From contig DAXY01000092.1 in NCBI GenBank assembly GCA_002506645.1, positions 7,034 to 14,788 of the forward strand: a stretch of 7,755 bases of DNA, in the 5' to 3' direction. Below, piece by piece: positions 1-6,074 of the stretch (its first letter is position 1; every line of letters starts with the position of its first letter). Under the pieces are notes generated by a model. It had not been told where the DNA came from and did no database searches. It saw nothing but the letters and a program-made list of their open reading frames with translations. The position numbers were made by a program, and so were the translations under genes. Source of the stretch: Vulcanisaeta distributa. Lineage in GTDB: Archaea > Thermoproteota > Thermoprotei > Thermoproteales > Thermocladiaceae.

Positions 1-19
1 CCCCGAGGTGAACGGTTTC

Positions 20-27
20 CTTAAATA
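20..27 (+). promoter_or_regulatory. TATA box of folE
   Basis: The stretch CTTAAATA is centred about 25 nt before the GTG at 49. This is the archaeal TATA-to-start distance expected for a leaderless or nearly leaderless mRNA. It supports both the promoter and the GTG start. Confidence 0.65.
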
Positions 28-48
28 GAGTACTAACGCCTACCCTCT

Positions 49-654
49 GTGCATAGCCATAACACTGATGAACTAGGGGATGGGGAAGAGTACGTGAGTA
101 GAATAATAGAGCTGATCGGTGATAACCCGGGCAGGCCTGGACTAAGGGAGACACCCAGGAGATTCCTAAATGCCCTGCTCGAGCTAACCCGTGGCTTGAG
201 GGAGCCGCCACCAGCGATTAAGTTCTTCCCAATGGAGGGTAGTAAGTACATTGGGCGTATTTCAATCAATGACATAAAATTCATATCGCTGTGTGAGCAC
301 CACCTATTGCCTATCGTGGGCACGGTCACCGTGGTGTACGAACCGCTTAATGGTGAGGTTCCAGGCCTAAGTAAGGTGGCTAGGTACGTCAAGTGGTTGG
401 CGGCTAGGCCGATACTTCAGGAGAGGTTCACGGCGAGGCTTGCCAATGAGCTTAAGGAGGTCCTCCACGCCAAGTACGTTTACGTAAAGGTCTGTGCACT
501 GCACATGTGCGCCATGATTAGGGGTGTTAAGGACGAGGACATGTACATGGTCACCGAGGCCTGGTCAGATGGCGTAGGCGATGATGTTTTGAGGGAGTTG
601 AGGAACTCCGTGCATTGTAGGGTGCCTAGGATAGTCCTGGCTAAGGAATATTAA
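49..654 (+). CDS. folE: GTP cyclohydrolase I (type IA, FolE)
   Basis: A 201-residue cytosolic enzyme that converts GTP to 7,8-dihydroneopterin triphosphate, the first step of pterin synthesis and, in archaea, of the preQ0/archaeosine tRNA-base pathway. Seen: a GLRETPRR segment (residues 31-38), SLCEHHLLP (80-88) with zinc ligands Cys82 and His85 and catalytic His84, GLSKVAR (106-112), QER (124-126), and HMCAMIRG (152-159) with His152, zinc ligand Cys154 and Arg158. These match E. coli Cys110/His112/His113, Ser135/Lys136/Arg139, Gln151/Glu152, His179/Cys181/Arg185, so an active zinc enzyme is expected. The bacterial N-terminal helical extension is largely missing. The C-terminus departs from the usual family ending and carries a tail of about 13 residues (HCRVPRIVLAKEY). 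The GTG start at 49 is set by the TATA box at 20-27. The COG1325 gene follows after 27 nt in the same frame. Confidence 0.95.
   Translation: MHSHNTDELGDGEEYVSRIIELIGDNPGRPGLRETPRRFLNALLELTRGLREPPPAIKFFPMEGSKYIGRISINDIKFISLCEHHLLPIVGTVTVVYEPLNGEVPGLSKVARYVKWLAARPILQERFTARLANELKEVLHAKYVYVKVCALHMCAMIRGVKDEDMYMVTEAWSDGVGDDVLRELRNSVHCRVPRIVLAKEY
647..654 (+). promoter_or_regulatory. Possible own TATA box of the COG1325 gene
   Basis: AATATTAA overlaps the folE stop codon and is centred about 31 nt before the ATG at 682. That would allow a leader of about 5 nt. No Shine-Dalgarno lies at the usual distance before 682, which fits near-leaderless initiation. Co-transcription with folE is the alternative. 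Confidence 0.35.
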
Positions 655-681
655 GGGGGTAAGGCCTTAATAACCCTGTCC

Positions 682-1122
682 ATGAACTTGATAGAGCACG
701 TTGAGTTAAGCACTCACGTTCACGCCACAGAGAGTGAGTTGAAGGTGGTAAGGGCGTTATTAAACCTAATACCCCCGCAGTATAGGGACGGCGTGAACGT
801 GATTAGGAGTGGCGGTAGTGGGCATTTCGGTAATGACATTGGCACGGTAAAGGTGCAGTTCAGGGGTGAGGATGCGCTGGAGGTTGTGAGGTTCATCTTC
901 AGCATTGTTGATCAGTTGGATAGGGAAATAATACTCGTGACCATAAACAGCAGGTTTGAGGATGGGAGGCTATACCTAAGGTTTAATAAGCAATTGGCGT
1001 ATAACGGCGTCGCCAGGCTAGACGATGGTGATGACGTGATCAAGGCAGTGATTAAGTTTAATCACTGGGCAATCAAGGGCGGGAGTGTTGAGGACGTAAT
1101 TAGGCAGTTAATGCCTCACTAG
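682..1122 (+). CDS. COG1325 / PF01877 RNA-binding protein, exosome-associated family
   Basis: A 146-residue protein of the archaeal PF01877 family, described as RNA-binding and predicted as an exosome-associated factor; its exact role is not settled. Seen: the N-terminal HVHATESE signature (12-19), the HFGND turn (48-52), a central helix-rich part, then [13 protein letters not shown] (97-109) and the closing [10 protein letters not shown] (117-126), all in the family order. Length is normal for the family. No membrane segment or cysteine is present. The ATG at 682 is the only reasonable start, because the in-frame folE stop lies 27 nt upstream with no start codon between. It lies just behind folE; operon membership is possible but not shown. 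Its TAG stop overlaps the ilvD stop on the other strand. Family assignment is firm; function in RNA processing is family knowledge, not visible here. Confidence 0.85.
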   Translation: MNLIEHVELSTHVHATESELKVVRALLNLIPPQYRDGVNVIRSGGSGHFGNDIGTVKVQFRGEDALEVVRFIFSIVDQLDREIILVTINSRFEDGRLYLRFNKQLAYNGVARLDDGDDVIKAVIKFNHWAIKGGSVEDVIRQLMPH

Positions 1123-2804
1123 GGCTTTGGAAGTGTCACGGCGCCCATGGAGGCTGACGTGACCAGCGATGCGTACTTAGCCAGCAGCCCTCTCGTGTAC
1201 CTCGGTTGTGGTGGCTGCCAATTCCTAAGTCTCCTCCTGACCTCCTCCTCGGGCACTAACAGGTCTAAGCGCCCATTCTCCACGTCGATCAATACCCTAT
1301 CACCATCCTCAACAACCGCTATTGGCCCACCAACCGCCGCCTCAGGGGCCACGTGACCAACCATTAAGCCGCGGGTAGCACCGCTGAACCTACCATCCGT
1401 GACCAACGCGACGTCCTTACCCAACCCAGCACCGACTATGGCTGCCGTGACCCTGAGCATCTCGGGCATTCCAGGGCCGCCTTTGGGTCCTTCATACCTG
1501 ATTATAACGACATCGCCGGGCTTAATCTCACCCCTCCTAATTGCTTGGAATGCCTCATCCTCACTATTGAATGGCTTTGCCTTACCCTCAAACCTCATTA
1601 ATTCCGTGGCGGCCACCTTGATCACGGCGCCCTCGGGCGCCAGTGAACCCCTCAATATCCTAATGCCTCCCCAGGGCTTTATTGGGTTGCTCACGTCCCT
1701 AACAATGTGCTCATGAGGCACATTGGGGAATTTATAATCCCTGAGGTTCTCCTCCAGCGTCTTGCCTGTTATCGTTAGCACCTTACCATTTAGTAGGCCT
1801 GCCTTTAACAACTTGAGCATGACCAATGGAACGCCACCAACAGCGTCTAAGTCAGCCATTACGTACTCACCACCAGGCCTTAGGTTGGCTATGTACGGCG
1901 TCCTCCTCGAGATCCTATCGAAATCGTCGAGGGTTAGTTTAACCCCAGCCTCGTAGGCGATGGCCAGTAGGTGGAGTATGGCGTTTGTTGAGCCTCCCAT
2001 GGCCATTAGGACCGTTATTGCGTTTTCGAAGGCCTCATACGTCATTACGTCCCTAGGCTTTATGCCCTGTTCAATCGCGTTCATTAGCGCGGCGCCACTC
2101 TCAACCGCGTACATGACCCTCCTGGCCGATGTGGCTGGTGGCGAGGCACTGCCGGGTAGTGCCATGCCGAGGGCCTCGGCTATGGCGGCCATGGTGTTTG
2201 CCGTAAACATCCCCGCGCAGGTCCCATAGGTTGGGTGCGCCCTCCTCTCTATTTCGTATAACTCGTCCTCTGTGATCTTACCGGCCAGGTAGGCGCCGAT
2301 TGCCTCGTGAACATCCTCTATCGTGAGCTTCACATTGCCATAGAAGCCCGGCTCCGCTGTTCCGCCGTATAGGTACACGGCCGGTATGTTCAACCTAGCC
2401 ATTGCCATTAGTATCCCAGGCGTTGTTTTATCGCAACCACCAATGCCTATGAAGCCGTCAAAGGCGTGGGCATTTACCTGGGCCTCTATCGTATCCGCAA
2501 TGACCTCCCTACTGACTAGGCTATACCTCATGCCCTCCGTACCCATGCTTATGTTGTCATTAACGACTATGGTTGGCACGGTCAATGGCGAACCGCCAGC
2601 CCTACGAACACCCTCCTTAACGTGAACCGCCAATTGAAGCGTGTGGATGTTGCACGGGCCCGCCTCACTCCATGCAGCAACTACCGCGATTAGGGGCTTG
2701 GCAATGTCATCATCGGAAAAGCCTATTGACCTTAGGAACGCCCTATGTGGCGCGTTTAAGACCCCGCCGTACCTCTCCTGGCTACGTAGGTTTACCTTAA
2801 CCAT
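1119..2804 (-). CDS. ilvD: Dihydroxy-acid dehydratase
   Basis: A 561-residue Fe-S enzyme that dehydrates 2,3-dihydroxyisovalerate and 2,3-dihydroxy-3-methylvalerate to the 2-oxo acids in valine, isoleucine and leucine synthesis. Seen (561-aa numbering): cluster cysteines Cys51 (GPCN), Cys124 (GGCDKTTPG) and Cys196 (GTCAG); the metal-site Asp125 and Lys126 next to Cys124; VVNDN near 80-84; AMGGSTNA; and the C-terminal [12 protein letters not shown] loop with the catalytic-type serine. It closely resembles the crenarchaeal Sulfolobus enzyme as I recall it (558 residues), which is also reported to dehydrate sugar acids such as gluconate, so side activity is possible. An upstream in-frame ATG at 2840 is rejected, because a TATA box (2826-2834) lies inside that 12-codon extension and points to the ATG at 2804. 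No other ilv gene is in view. It converges on the COG1325 gene with a 4-bp overlap. Confidence 0.95.
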   Translation of the reverse strand: MVKVNLRSQERYGGVLNAPHRAFLRSIGFSDDDIAKPLIAVVAAWSEAGPCNIHTLQLAVHVKEGVRRAGGSPLTVPTIVVNDNISMGTEGMRYSLVSREVIADTIEAQVNAHAFDGFIGIGGCDKTTPGILMAMARLNIPAVYLYGGTAEPGFYGNVKLTIEDVHEAIGAYLAGKITEDELYEIERRAHPTYGTCAGMFTANTMAAIAEALGMALPGSASPPATSARRVMYAVESGAALMNAIEQGIKPRDVMTYEAFENAITVLMAMGGSTNAILHLLAIAYEAGVKLTLDDFDRISRRTPYIANLRPGGEYVMADLDAVGGVPLVMLKLLKAGLLNGKVLTITGKTLEENLRDYKFPNVPHEHIVRDVSNPIKPWGGIRILRGSLAPEGAVIKVAATELMRFEGKAKPFNSEDEAFQAIRRGEIKPGDVVIIRYEGPKGGPGMPEMLRVTAAIVGAGLGKDVALVTDGRFSGATRGLMVGHVAPEAAVGGPIAVVEDGDRVLIDVENGRLDLLVPEEEVRRRLRNWQPPQPRYTRGLLAKYASLVTSASMGAVTLPKP

Positions 2805-2825
2805 CAATAAACTATGTACCGACCC

Positions 2826-2834
2826 TTTAAATTT
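2826..2834 (-). promoter_or_regulatory. TATA box of ilvD
   Basis: AAATTTAAA (minus strand) is centred about 24-26 nt before the ATG at 2804. Transcription would then start at or very near that ATG. This excludes the ATG at 2840, which would lie upstream of the transcript start. Confidence 0.65.
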
Positions 2835-2861
2835 ATTCATTATTTAACGTGTTAGAGCATC

Positions 2862-2921
2862 ACCAACGTAACACTTAATAAGTTAATGCCTAATTGATAC
2901 CTGTATGTCATTTACGTTGGT
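2862..2921. repeat. 10-bp inverted repeat bracketing the PEBP promoter
   Basis: ACCAACGTAA at 2862-2871 and its exact reverse complement TTACGTTGGT at 2912-2921 have centres 50 bp apart, with the TATA box and ATG of the PEBP gene between them. The first arm lies upstream of the expected transcript start, so an mRNA hairpin is not the explanation. A paired DNA-binding site is possible; chance is not excluded. Confidence 0.4.
2874..2882 (+). promoter_or_regulatory. TATA box of the PEBP-family gene
   Basis: CTTAATAAG is centred about 27 nt before the ATG at 2905, giving a leaderless transcript. No Shine-Dalgarno is present before this ATG, which is consistent. Confidence 0.65.
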
Positions 2922-3369
2922 AAGCCCCGCCTTTAAGTACGGTGAGAGAATACCGAAGAAGTACACATGCGATGACGTCGATATAAGCCCGCCACTACAG
3001 TGGTCAAATACCCCGGCCGGTACGAAGTCCCTAGTCCTGATAATGGAGGATCCAGACGCACCAATGGGCGTATTCACCCATTGGGTATTATATAACATAC
3101 CGCCTGATAGGAATGAACTACCGGAGAATGTGCCGAAGACCCCGGTTGTTGAGGGTGTCGGGGTACAAGGTATTAATGACTTCGGCAGGGTCGGTTACGG
3201 CGGGCCATGCCCACCAAGGGGCCATAGGCCACATAGGTACTTCTTTAGGTTGTACGCATTAAATGCCGTACCAAGCATTAGACAGAGGGCCTCCAAGGAT
3301 GAGGTTTTGAGAATCATAAAGAATAACATAATAGGTACTGCGGAATACATGGGGACATACTCGAGGTAG
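2905..3369 (+). CDS. PEBP / YbhB-YbcL family protein (Raf kinase inhibitor-like)
   Basis: A 154-residue soluble protein of the phosphatidylethanolamine-binding-protein family. Seen: DPDAP (49-53), HW (59-60), the NDFGRVGYGGPCPPRG run (91-106) and HRYFF (110-114), which together form the anion-binding pocket of the family; length is typical. There is no signal peptide or membrane segment, so it should be cytosolic. It has only two cysteines, Cys22 (YTCDD) and Cys102 (GPCPP); the pair recurs in thermophile relatives as I recall, and a disulfide is plausible. Family knowledge: a Sulfolobus member (SsCEI) was reported as a protease inhibitor, but most prokaryotic members have no assigned partner, so no substrate is claimed. 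The ATG at 2905 follows a well-placed TATA box at 2874-2882. It is transcribed alone, divergent from ilvD and convergent with the ABC operon (35-nt gap, no clear terminator beyond a TTTT after the stop). Confidence 0.9.
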   Translation: MSFTLVSPAFKYGERIPKKYTCDDVDISPPLQWSNTPAGTKSLVLIMEDPDAPMGVFTHWVLYNIPPDRNELPENVPKTPVVEGVGVQGINDFGRVGYGGPCPPRGHRPHRYFFRLYALNAVPSIRQRASKDEVLRIIKNNIIGTAEYMGTYSR

Positions 3370-3404
3370 TTTTCACCCCAATTACCGAGCAACCCAATTC
3401 AAAA

Positions 3405-4262
3405 TCATGCCTCAGATAGGTACCTCCACGAAAGCGTTATACCCATGGCAGAGAATATGGCCGCGAACGCTATTAAGTAGGCGAAATCAAGCAATAGGCT
3501 ATGCCCAGTCACGCCCAGTAGTAATTGCCTATTGATGTCATTGACGTAAGTCAACGGATTTACATACGCAACGGGCTTTAGCCACCACGGCATCGACTTA
3601 ACCGGGTAGAAGGAGTTGCTTGCGAACATCAGCGGCATGTTCAATAGATTCATTATCGCCATCTGCGACTCCCAAGAGGTTGACCTCAGGGCTAGGGTTA
3701 CGAAGAGGGATGCGAAGCCCATGGACATTAGGGCAAGCGCTGCGTAGGCCCCAAGTACGTCCAGTGGGTTTAGGCCTGGGTTTAGTTTCATGCCGAGTAG
3801 TATGGCTATTACCAGCACTATTGTTGATTGGACCAGGGACCTAATCATGGAGTTCAGCACCTTAGCCATTACAATACTGCCCCTGGGCACCGGCGTAGTC
3901 AATAACTTGCTTAGGACGCCGAGCCTCCTATCCCACACAATACTCATGCCGCTCTGCAGCGACGTGAATAGCGTTATGAATGAGAGCATGCCCACGGCCA
4001 GGAATGAGAAGTAATCCGTAGTGCCGAAATTCGCCTTGAGGACCTCGGCCGCTATCTCATCAATGACTTGCTTCGGTATGTTAAGCCCAGGTATGTTTAG
4101 GCCGTTAGTGAACATAGCTGCGAAGTTCATGGACTTGCCAAAGAATGCTAACCAAACTATTGGCTGTATTAGAGATATTACCAATATTAGGGGGACCTTA
4201 TACCACTTCGCCAACTCCCTATTGGTTAAGGCCCAAAGGCCATGCAGCATCTTGAAGGCCAT
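3405..4262 (-). CDS. ABC-2 type transporter permease
   Basis: A 285-residue integral membrane subunit of a DrrB/ABC-2 type exporter, paired with the ATPase encoded just upstream. Seen: six hydrophobic stretches at roughly residues 23-41, 84-106, 140-158, 168-192, 201-219 and 256-278. The coupling-helix region RRLGVLSKLLTTPVPRG (112-128) and the late NPLTYVNDINRQLLLG segment (235-250) are both characteristic of the family. A hydrophilic loop of about 40 residues lies between the first two segments, on the outside if the N-terminus is cytoplasmic. Residue patterns do not reveal the substrate; drugs, lipids or polysaccharide precursors are all handled by relatives. The ATG at 4262 is fixed by a perfect Shine-Dalgarno at 4268-4277, 5 nt away. 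It starts 6 nt after the ATPase stop, so the two are co-transcribed and probably translated in step. Confidence 0.9.
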   Translation of the reverse strand: MAFKMLHGLWALTNRELAKWYKVPLILVISLIQPIVWLAFFGKSMNFAAMFTNGLNIPGLNIPKQVIDEIAAEVLKANFGTTDYFSFLAVGMLSFITLFTSLQSGMSIVWDRRLGVLSKLLTTPVPRGSIVMAKVLNSMIRSLVQSTIVLVIAILLGMKLNPGLNPLDVLGAYAALALMSMGFASLFVTLALRSTSWESQMAIMNLLNMPLMFASNSFYPVKSMPWWLKPVAYVNPLTYVNDINRQLLLGVTGHSLLLDFAYLIAFAAIFSAMGITLSWRYLSEA

Positions 4263-4267
4263 TACCC

Positions 4268-4277
4268 ATCACCTCCT
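4268..4277 (-). promoter_or_regulatory. Perfect Shine-Dalgarno for the ABC permease
   Basis: Minus-strand AGGAGGTGAT is fully complementary to the usual archaeal 16S 3' end (AUCACCUCCU) and lies 5 nt before the ATG at 4262. It overlaps the last codons and stop of the ATPase gene (TGA at 4269-4271). It contrasts with the apparently leaderless first genes of the window. Confidence 0.85.
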
Positions 4278-5267
4278 CGCCCTGGCGATGGTCCTCCTAA
4301 ACCTCATGAAGTCCTCGGAACTGCCCTCCTCATCCCTAAGCCTCCTACCGGTGAATTCCAGGAATACCTCATCCATCGTTGGCTCCTTGATCGTTATACT
4401 CGTAGCCCTAATACTGAGTTTATTGAGGGCCTCCAGAATCACGGGGGCTGCCGAGTTCCCATTCCTGACCTTGAAGGTTATCGTATTACCATTCGCCACA
4501 ACCCCATTAACACCGTCAATGCCCTCAATGACCTTCCTGGCCAGCTCAACATCGCCATTAACCTCTATCGTTATTACATCACCGCCAACCCTCTCCTTAA
4601 GCTCCTTCGGCGTGCCGATGGCGAGTATCTTACCATGGTCAATAATGGCTATCCTCTCGGCATACCTATCGGCCTCCTCCAGGTAGTGGGTGGTCATGAA
4701 TATGGTCATGCCGTACTGCTTCCTAAGCCTGTACACGTAGTCCCAAATTGCCGCCCTCGTCTGGGCATCAAGGCCGAGTGTCGGTTCATCGAGGAATAGA
4801 ATGACGGGCCTATTTATTAGGCCCATGGCGATCTCCAACCTCCTCCTCATACCACCCGAGTATGTCTCAACCTTCCTATCGGCGGCGTATGATAACTCCA
4901 CTAGGTCAAGTAGTTCGGCAGCCCTCTCCCTGGCTTCCCTCCTGGGTATTCCGTATAGGGCCGCAATAAGCATTAAGTTCTCCCAACCCGTTAAATCCTC
5001 ATCCGCGGTGTACTCCTGGGGAACAACCCCAATGCTCTCCCTAACCTTATTGGGCTGCTTAACCACGTCATAGCCATTGACTATTGCCGTCCCCTCGCTC
5101 GGCCTCGTCACTGTGGTCAACATCTTAATGGTAGTCGTTTTACCCGCGCCATTTGGGCCGAGAAACCCAAATATCTCCCCGTAATAGACCTCGAAGTTTA
5201 TGTGGTCAACGGCCGTGAAGTTTCCATAACGCTTGGTCAGGTTTATGGCCTTAATGGCTATTTCCAT
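4269..5267 (-). CDS. ABC transporter ATP-binding protein (DrrA/CcmA-like)
   Basis: A 332-residue cytoplasmic ATPase that powers the ABC-2 permease encoded next. Seen (332-aa numbering): Walker A GPNGAGKTT (37-45), Q-loop VVPQE with Gln84, signature YSGGMRRRLE (136-145), Walker B VILFLDEPTLGLD with Asp160/Glu161, and switch His194 (TTHYLEEAD). After the nucleotide-binding domain (to about residue 228) comes the C-terminal regulatory domain typical of DrrA-like exporters, ending in TMDEVFLEFTGR. A short basic tail (RFRRTIARARR) follows, and its codons carry the permease Shine-Dalgarno. The start is the ATG at 5267: an upstream in-frame TTG at 5282 lies only about 17 nt from the TATA centre and so before the likely transcript start. 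The exported substrate cannot be read from the sequence. Confidence 0.95.
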   Translation of the reverse strand: MEIAIKAINLTKRYGNFTAVDHINFEVYYGEIFGFLGPNGAGKTTTIKMLTTVTRPSEGTAIVNGYDVVKQPNKVRESIGVVPQEYTADEDLTGWENLMLIAALYGIPRREARERAAELLDLVELSYAADRKVETYSGGMRRRLEIAMGLINRPVILFLDEPTLGLDAQTRAAIWDYVYRLRKQYGMTIFMTTHYLEEADRYAERIAIIDHGKILAIGTPKELKERVGGDVITIEVNGDVELARKVIEGIDGVNGVVANGNTITFKVRNGNSAAPVILEALNKLSIRATSITIKEPTMDEVFLEFTGRRLRDEEGSSEDFMRFRRTIARARR

Positions 5268-5293
5268 GATGATCAAACCCAATGGGTTACGCC

Positions 5294-5304
5294 TTAAATA
5301 TAAA
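5294..5304 (-). promoter_or_regulatory. TATA box of the ABC transporter operon
   Basis: Minus-strand TTTATATTTAA is preceded by a purine-rich GAGAAAGA that could be the BRE. Its centre is about 32 nt before the ATG at 5267, giving a leader of about 6 nt. It lies in the 67-nt gap after the YkgJ-family gene, so the transporter operon has its own promoter. Confidence 0.7.
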
Positions 5305-5334
5305 TCTTTCTCTAAATCGATATCGGATAAACGA

Positions 5335-6024
5335 TTACAGATTAACCCTCCTCATTACCTGCGCTATGTTGGGCACGAATTGGTTAAGGGTTATGTGGGG
5401 CATGAACTGCCTTATATACTCAAAGGCATTGACTATGGGCCAGTTGGTGTTGTTTTCCTCACTACCCCTTAACTCCACGTATCCCGCCCTCCAAAGCGTG
5501 GTTAATGCATCAGCATACAGCTTCCTAACCCTTATCGCCTCCCTGGCCGCCGCCACCTCCCTAGGCATCACATTAACCGCAACCCTCACATTGCTTATTA
5601 TTGACTCCAACTCGTCCTGCGTATAGTTATTCCTAACGACTGGGCACAATGTTGATACCACGAATTCCACCGTGAAATCAACAAGTTTAAGCTCCGGGTC
5701 TATGACGTACCTAATCACCCTGGGTAGGTATGGGAAGGACCTACAGGTTAACGGCTTATAGAGTGAGTGGACCTTACAGGTCTTATCATCCGTATTTAGG
5801 AATGGGCAAACTCCTTTGTCATTCAGCTGCATTAGGTAGGATAGGGCAATCCTAACGTCATTCTTTATGTCCGTTACTACATAACCGGGTTTAAACGTTA
5901 AATCCTTCACGTCAAGCTCCTCGGCCAACCTGCTCAGTATTATGACTTCGTGTGGGAACACCGTCACTGGCGATATGGTGCAACAATAGCCGCAATTCGG
6001 CATGCACCTAAACGGTACTAGCAC
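5335..6024 (-). CDS. YkgJ family cysteine-cluster protein (CxxCxxCC-like, COG0727)
   Basis: A 229-residue soluble protein of the YkgJ/PF03692 family, presumed to bind zinc or an Fe-S cluster; no reaction is established for most members. Seen: N-terminal Cys7, Cys11, Cys14, Cys15 (C-x3-C-x2-CC, one residue longer than the usual first spacing), then Cys73 (GVCPFL), Cys83 (CKVHSLYKPLTC) and Cys94 (CRSFPY) in the expected family order, and an additional Cys127 (TLCPV). The C-terminal 90 residues are helical-looking and not recognised. The GTG at 6024 is supported by a TATA box centred about 26 nt upstream and by the first cysteine lying only six residues in. It is probably monocistronic: the HAD gene upstream ends 50 nt away and the ABC operon downstream has its own promoter. 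Confidence 0.85.
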   Translation of the reverse strand: MLVPFRCMPNCGYCCTISPVTVFPHEVIILSRLAEELDVKDLTFKPGYVVTDIKNDVRIALSYLMQLNDKGVCPFLNTDDKTCKVHSLYKPLTCRSFPYLPRVIRYVIDPELKLVDFTVEFVVSTLCPVVRNNYTQDELESIISNVRVAVNVMPREVAAAREAIRVRKLYADALTTLWRAGYVELRGSEENNTNWPIVNAFEYIRQFMPHITLNQFVPNIAQVMRRVNL

Positions 6025-6045
6025 GCCTTCCCAACCTGACCTTGC

Positions 6046-6055
6046 TAATTAAATT
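6046..6055 (-). promoter_or_regulatory. TATA box of the YkgJ-family gene
   Basis: Minus-strand ATTTAATTA-type stretch with its core TTTAAT at 6048-6053 is centred about 26 nt before the GTG at 6024. This fits a leaderless transcript and explains the non-ATG start with no Shine-Dalgarno. Confidence 0.65.
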
Positions 6056-6074
6056 ATTTTCTTCATCCTAGTAA

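Noticed and set aside
1..28. Possible C-terminal end of an upstream plus-strand gene (frames ending at TAA 22-24 or TAG 26-28)
   Set aside because: Fewer than nine codons are visible and two frames are equally possible, so nothing can be supported.
66..71. TGATGA resembling a C/D-box sRNA motif near 66-71
   Set aside because: It lies inside folE coding sequence and lacks properly spaced D, C' and D' boxes.
33..392. Minus-strand open frame opposite folE
   Set aside because: folE has all catalytic residues in the other frame; the antisense product is low-complexity Ser/Leu/Pro-rich sequence.
660..669. Palindrome TAAGGCCTTA between folE and the COG1325 gene
   Set aside because: A single 10-bp palindrome without spacer or a T-run, not placed as a clear operator; expected by chance at this length in a few kilobases.
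1399..2229. Several plus-strand open frames opposite ilvD
   Set aside because: Antisense to a full-length dehydratase, with no recognisable domain and no promoter signal.
3370..3404. Terminator between the convergent PEBP gene and ABC permease
   Set aside because: Only short TTTT runs follow each stop and no stable hairpin was seen, so no terminator is called.
4021..4799. Long plus-strand open frames (221 and 185 codons) opposite the ABC permease/ATPase
   Set aside because: They lie antisense to genes with complete family motifs, have low-complexity Ser/Leu/Pro-rich translations and no promoter; they are shadows of the codon bias of the real genes.
5318..5325. Palindrome CGATATCG between the YkgJ gene and the ABC operon
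   Set aside because: Only 8 bp and upstream of the TATA box; could be an activator site but is within chance expectation.
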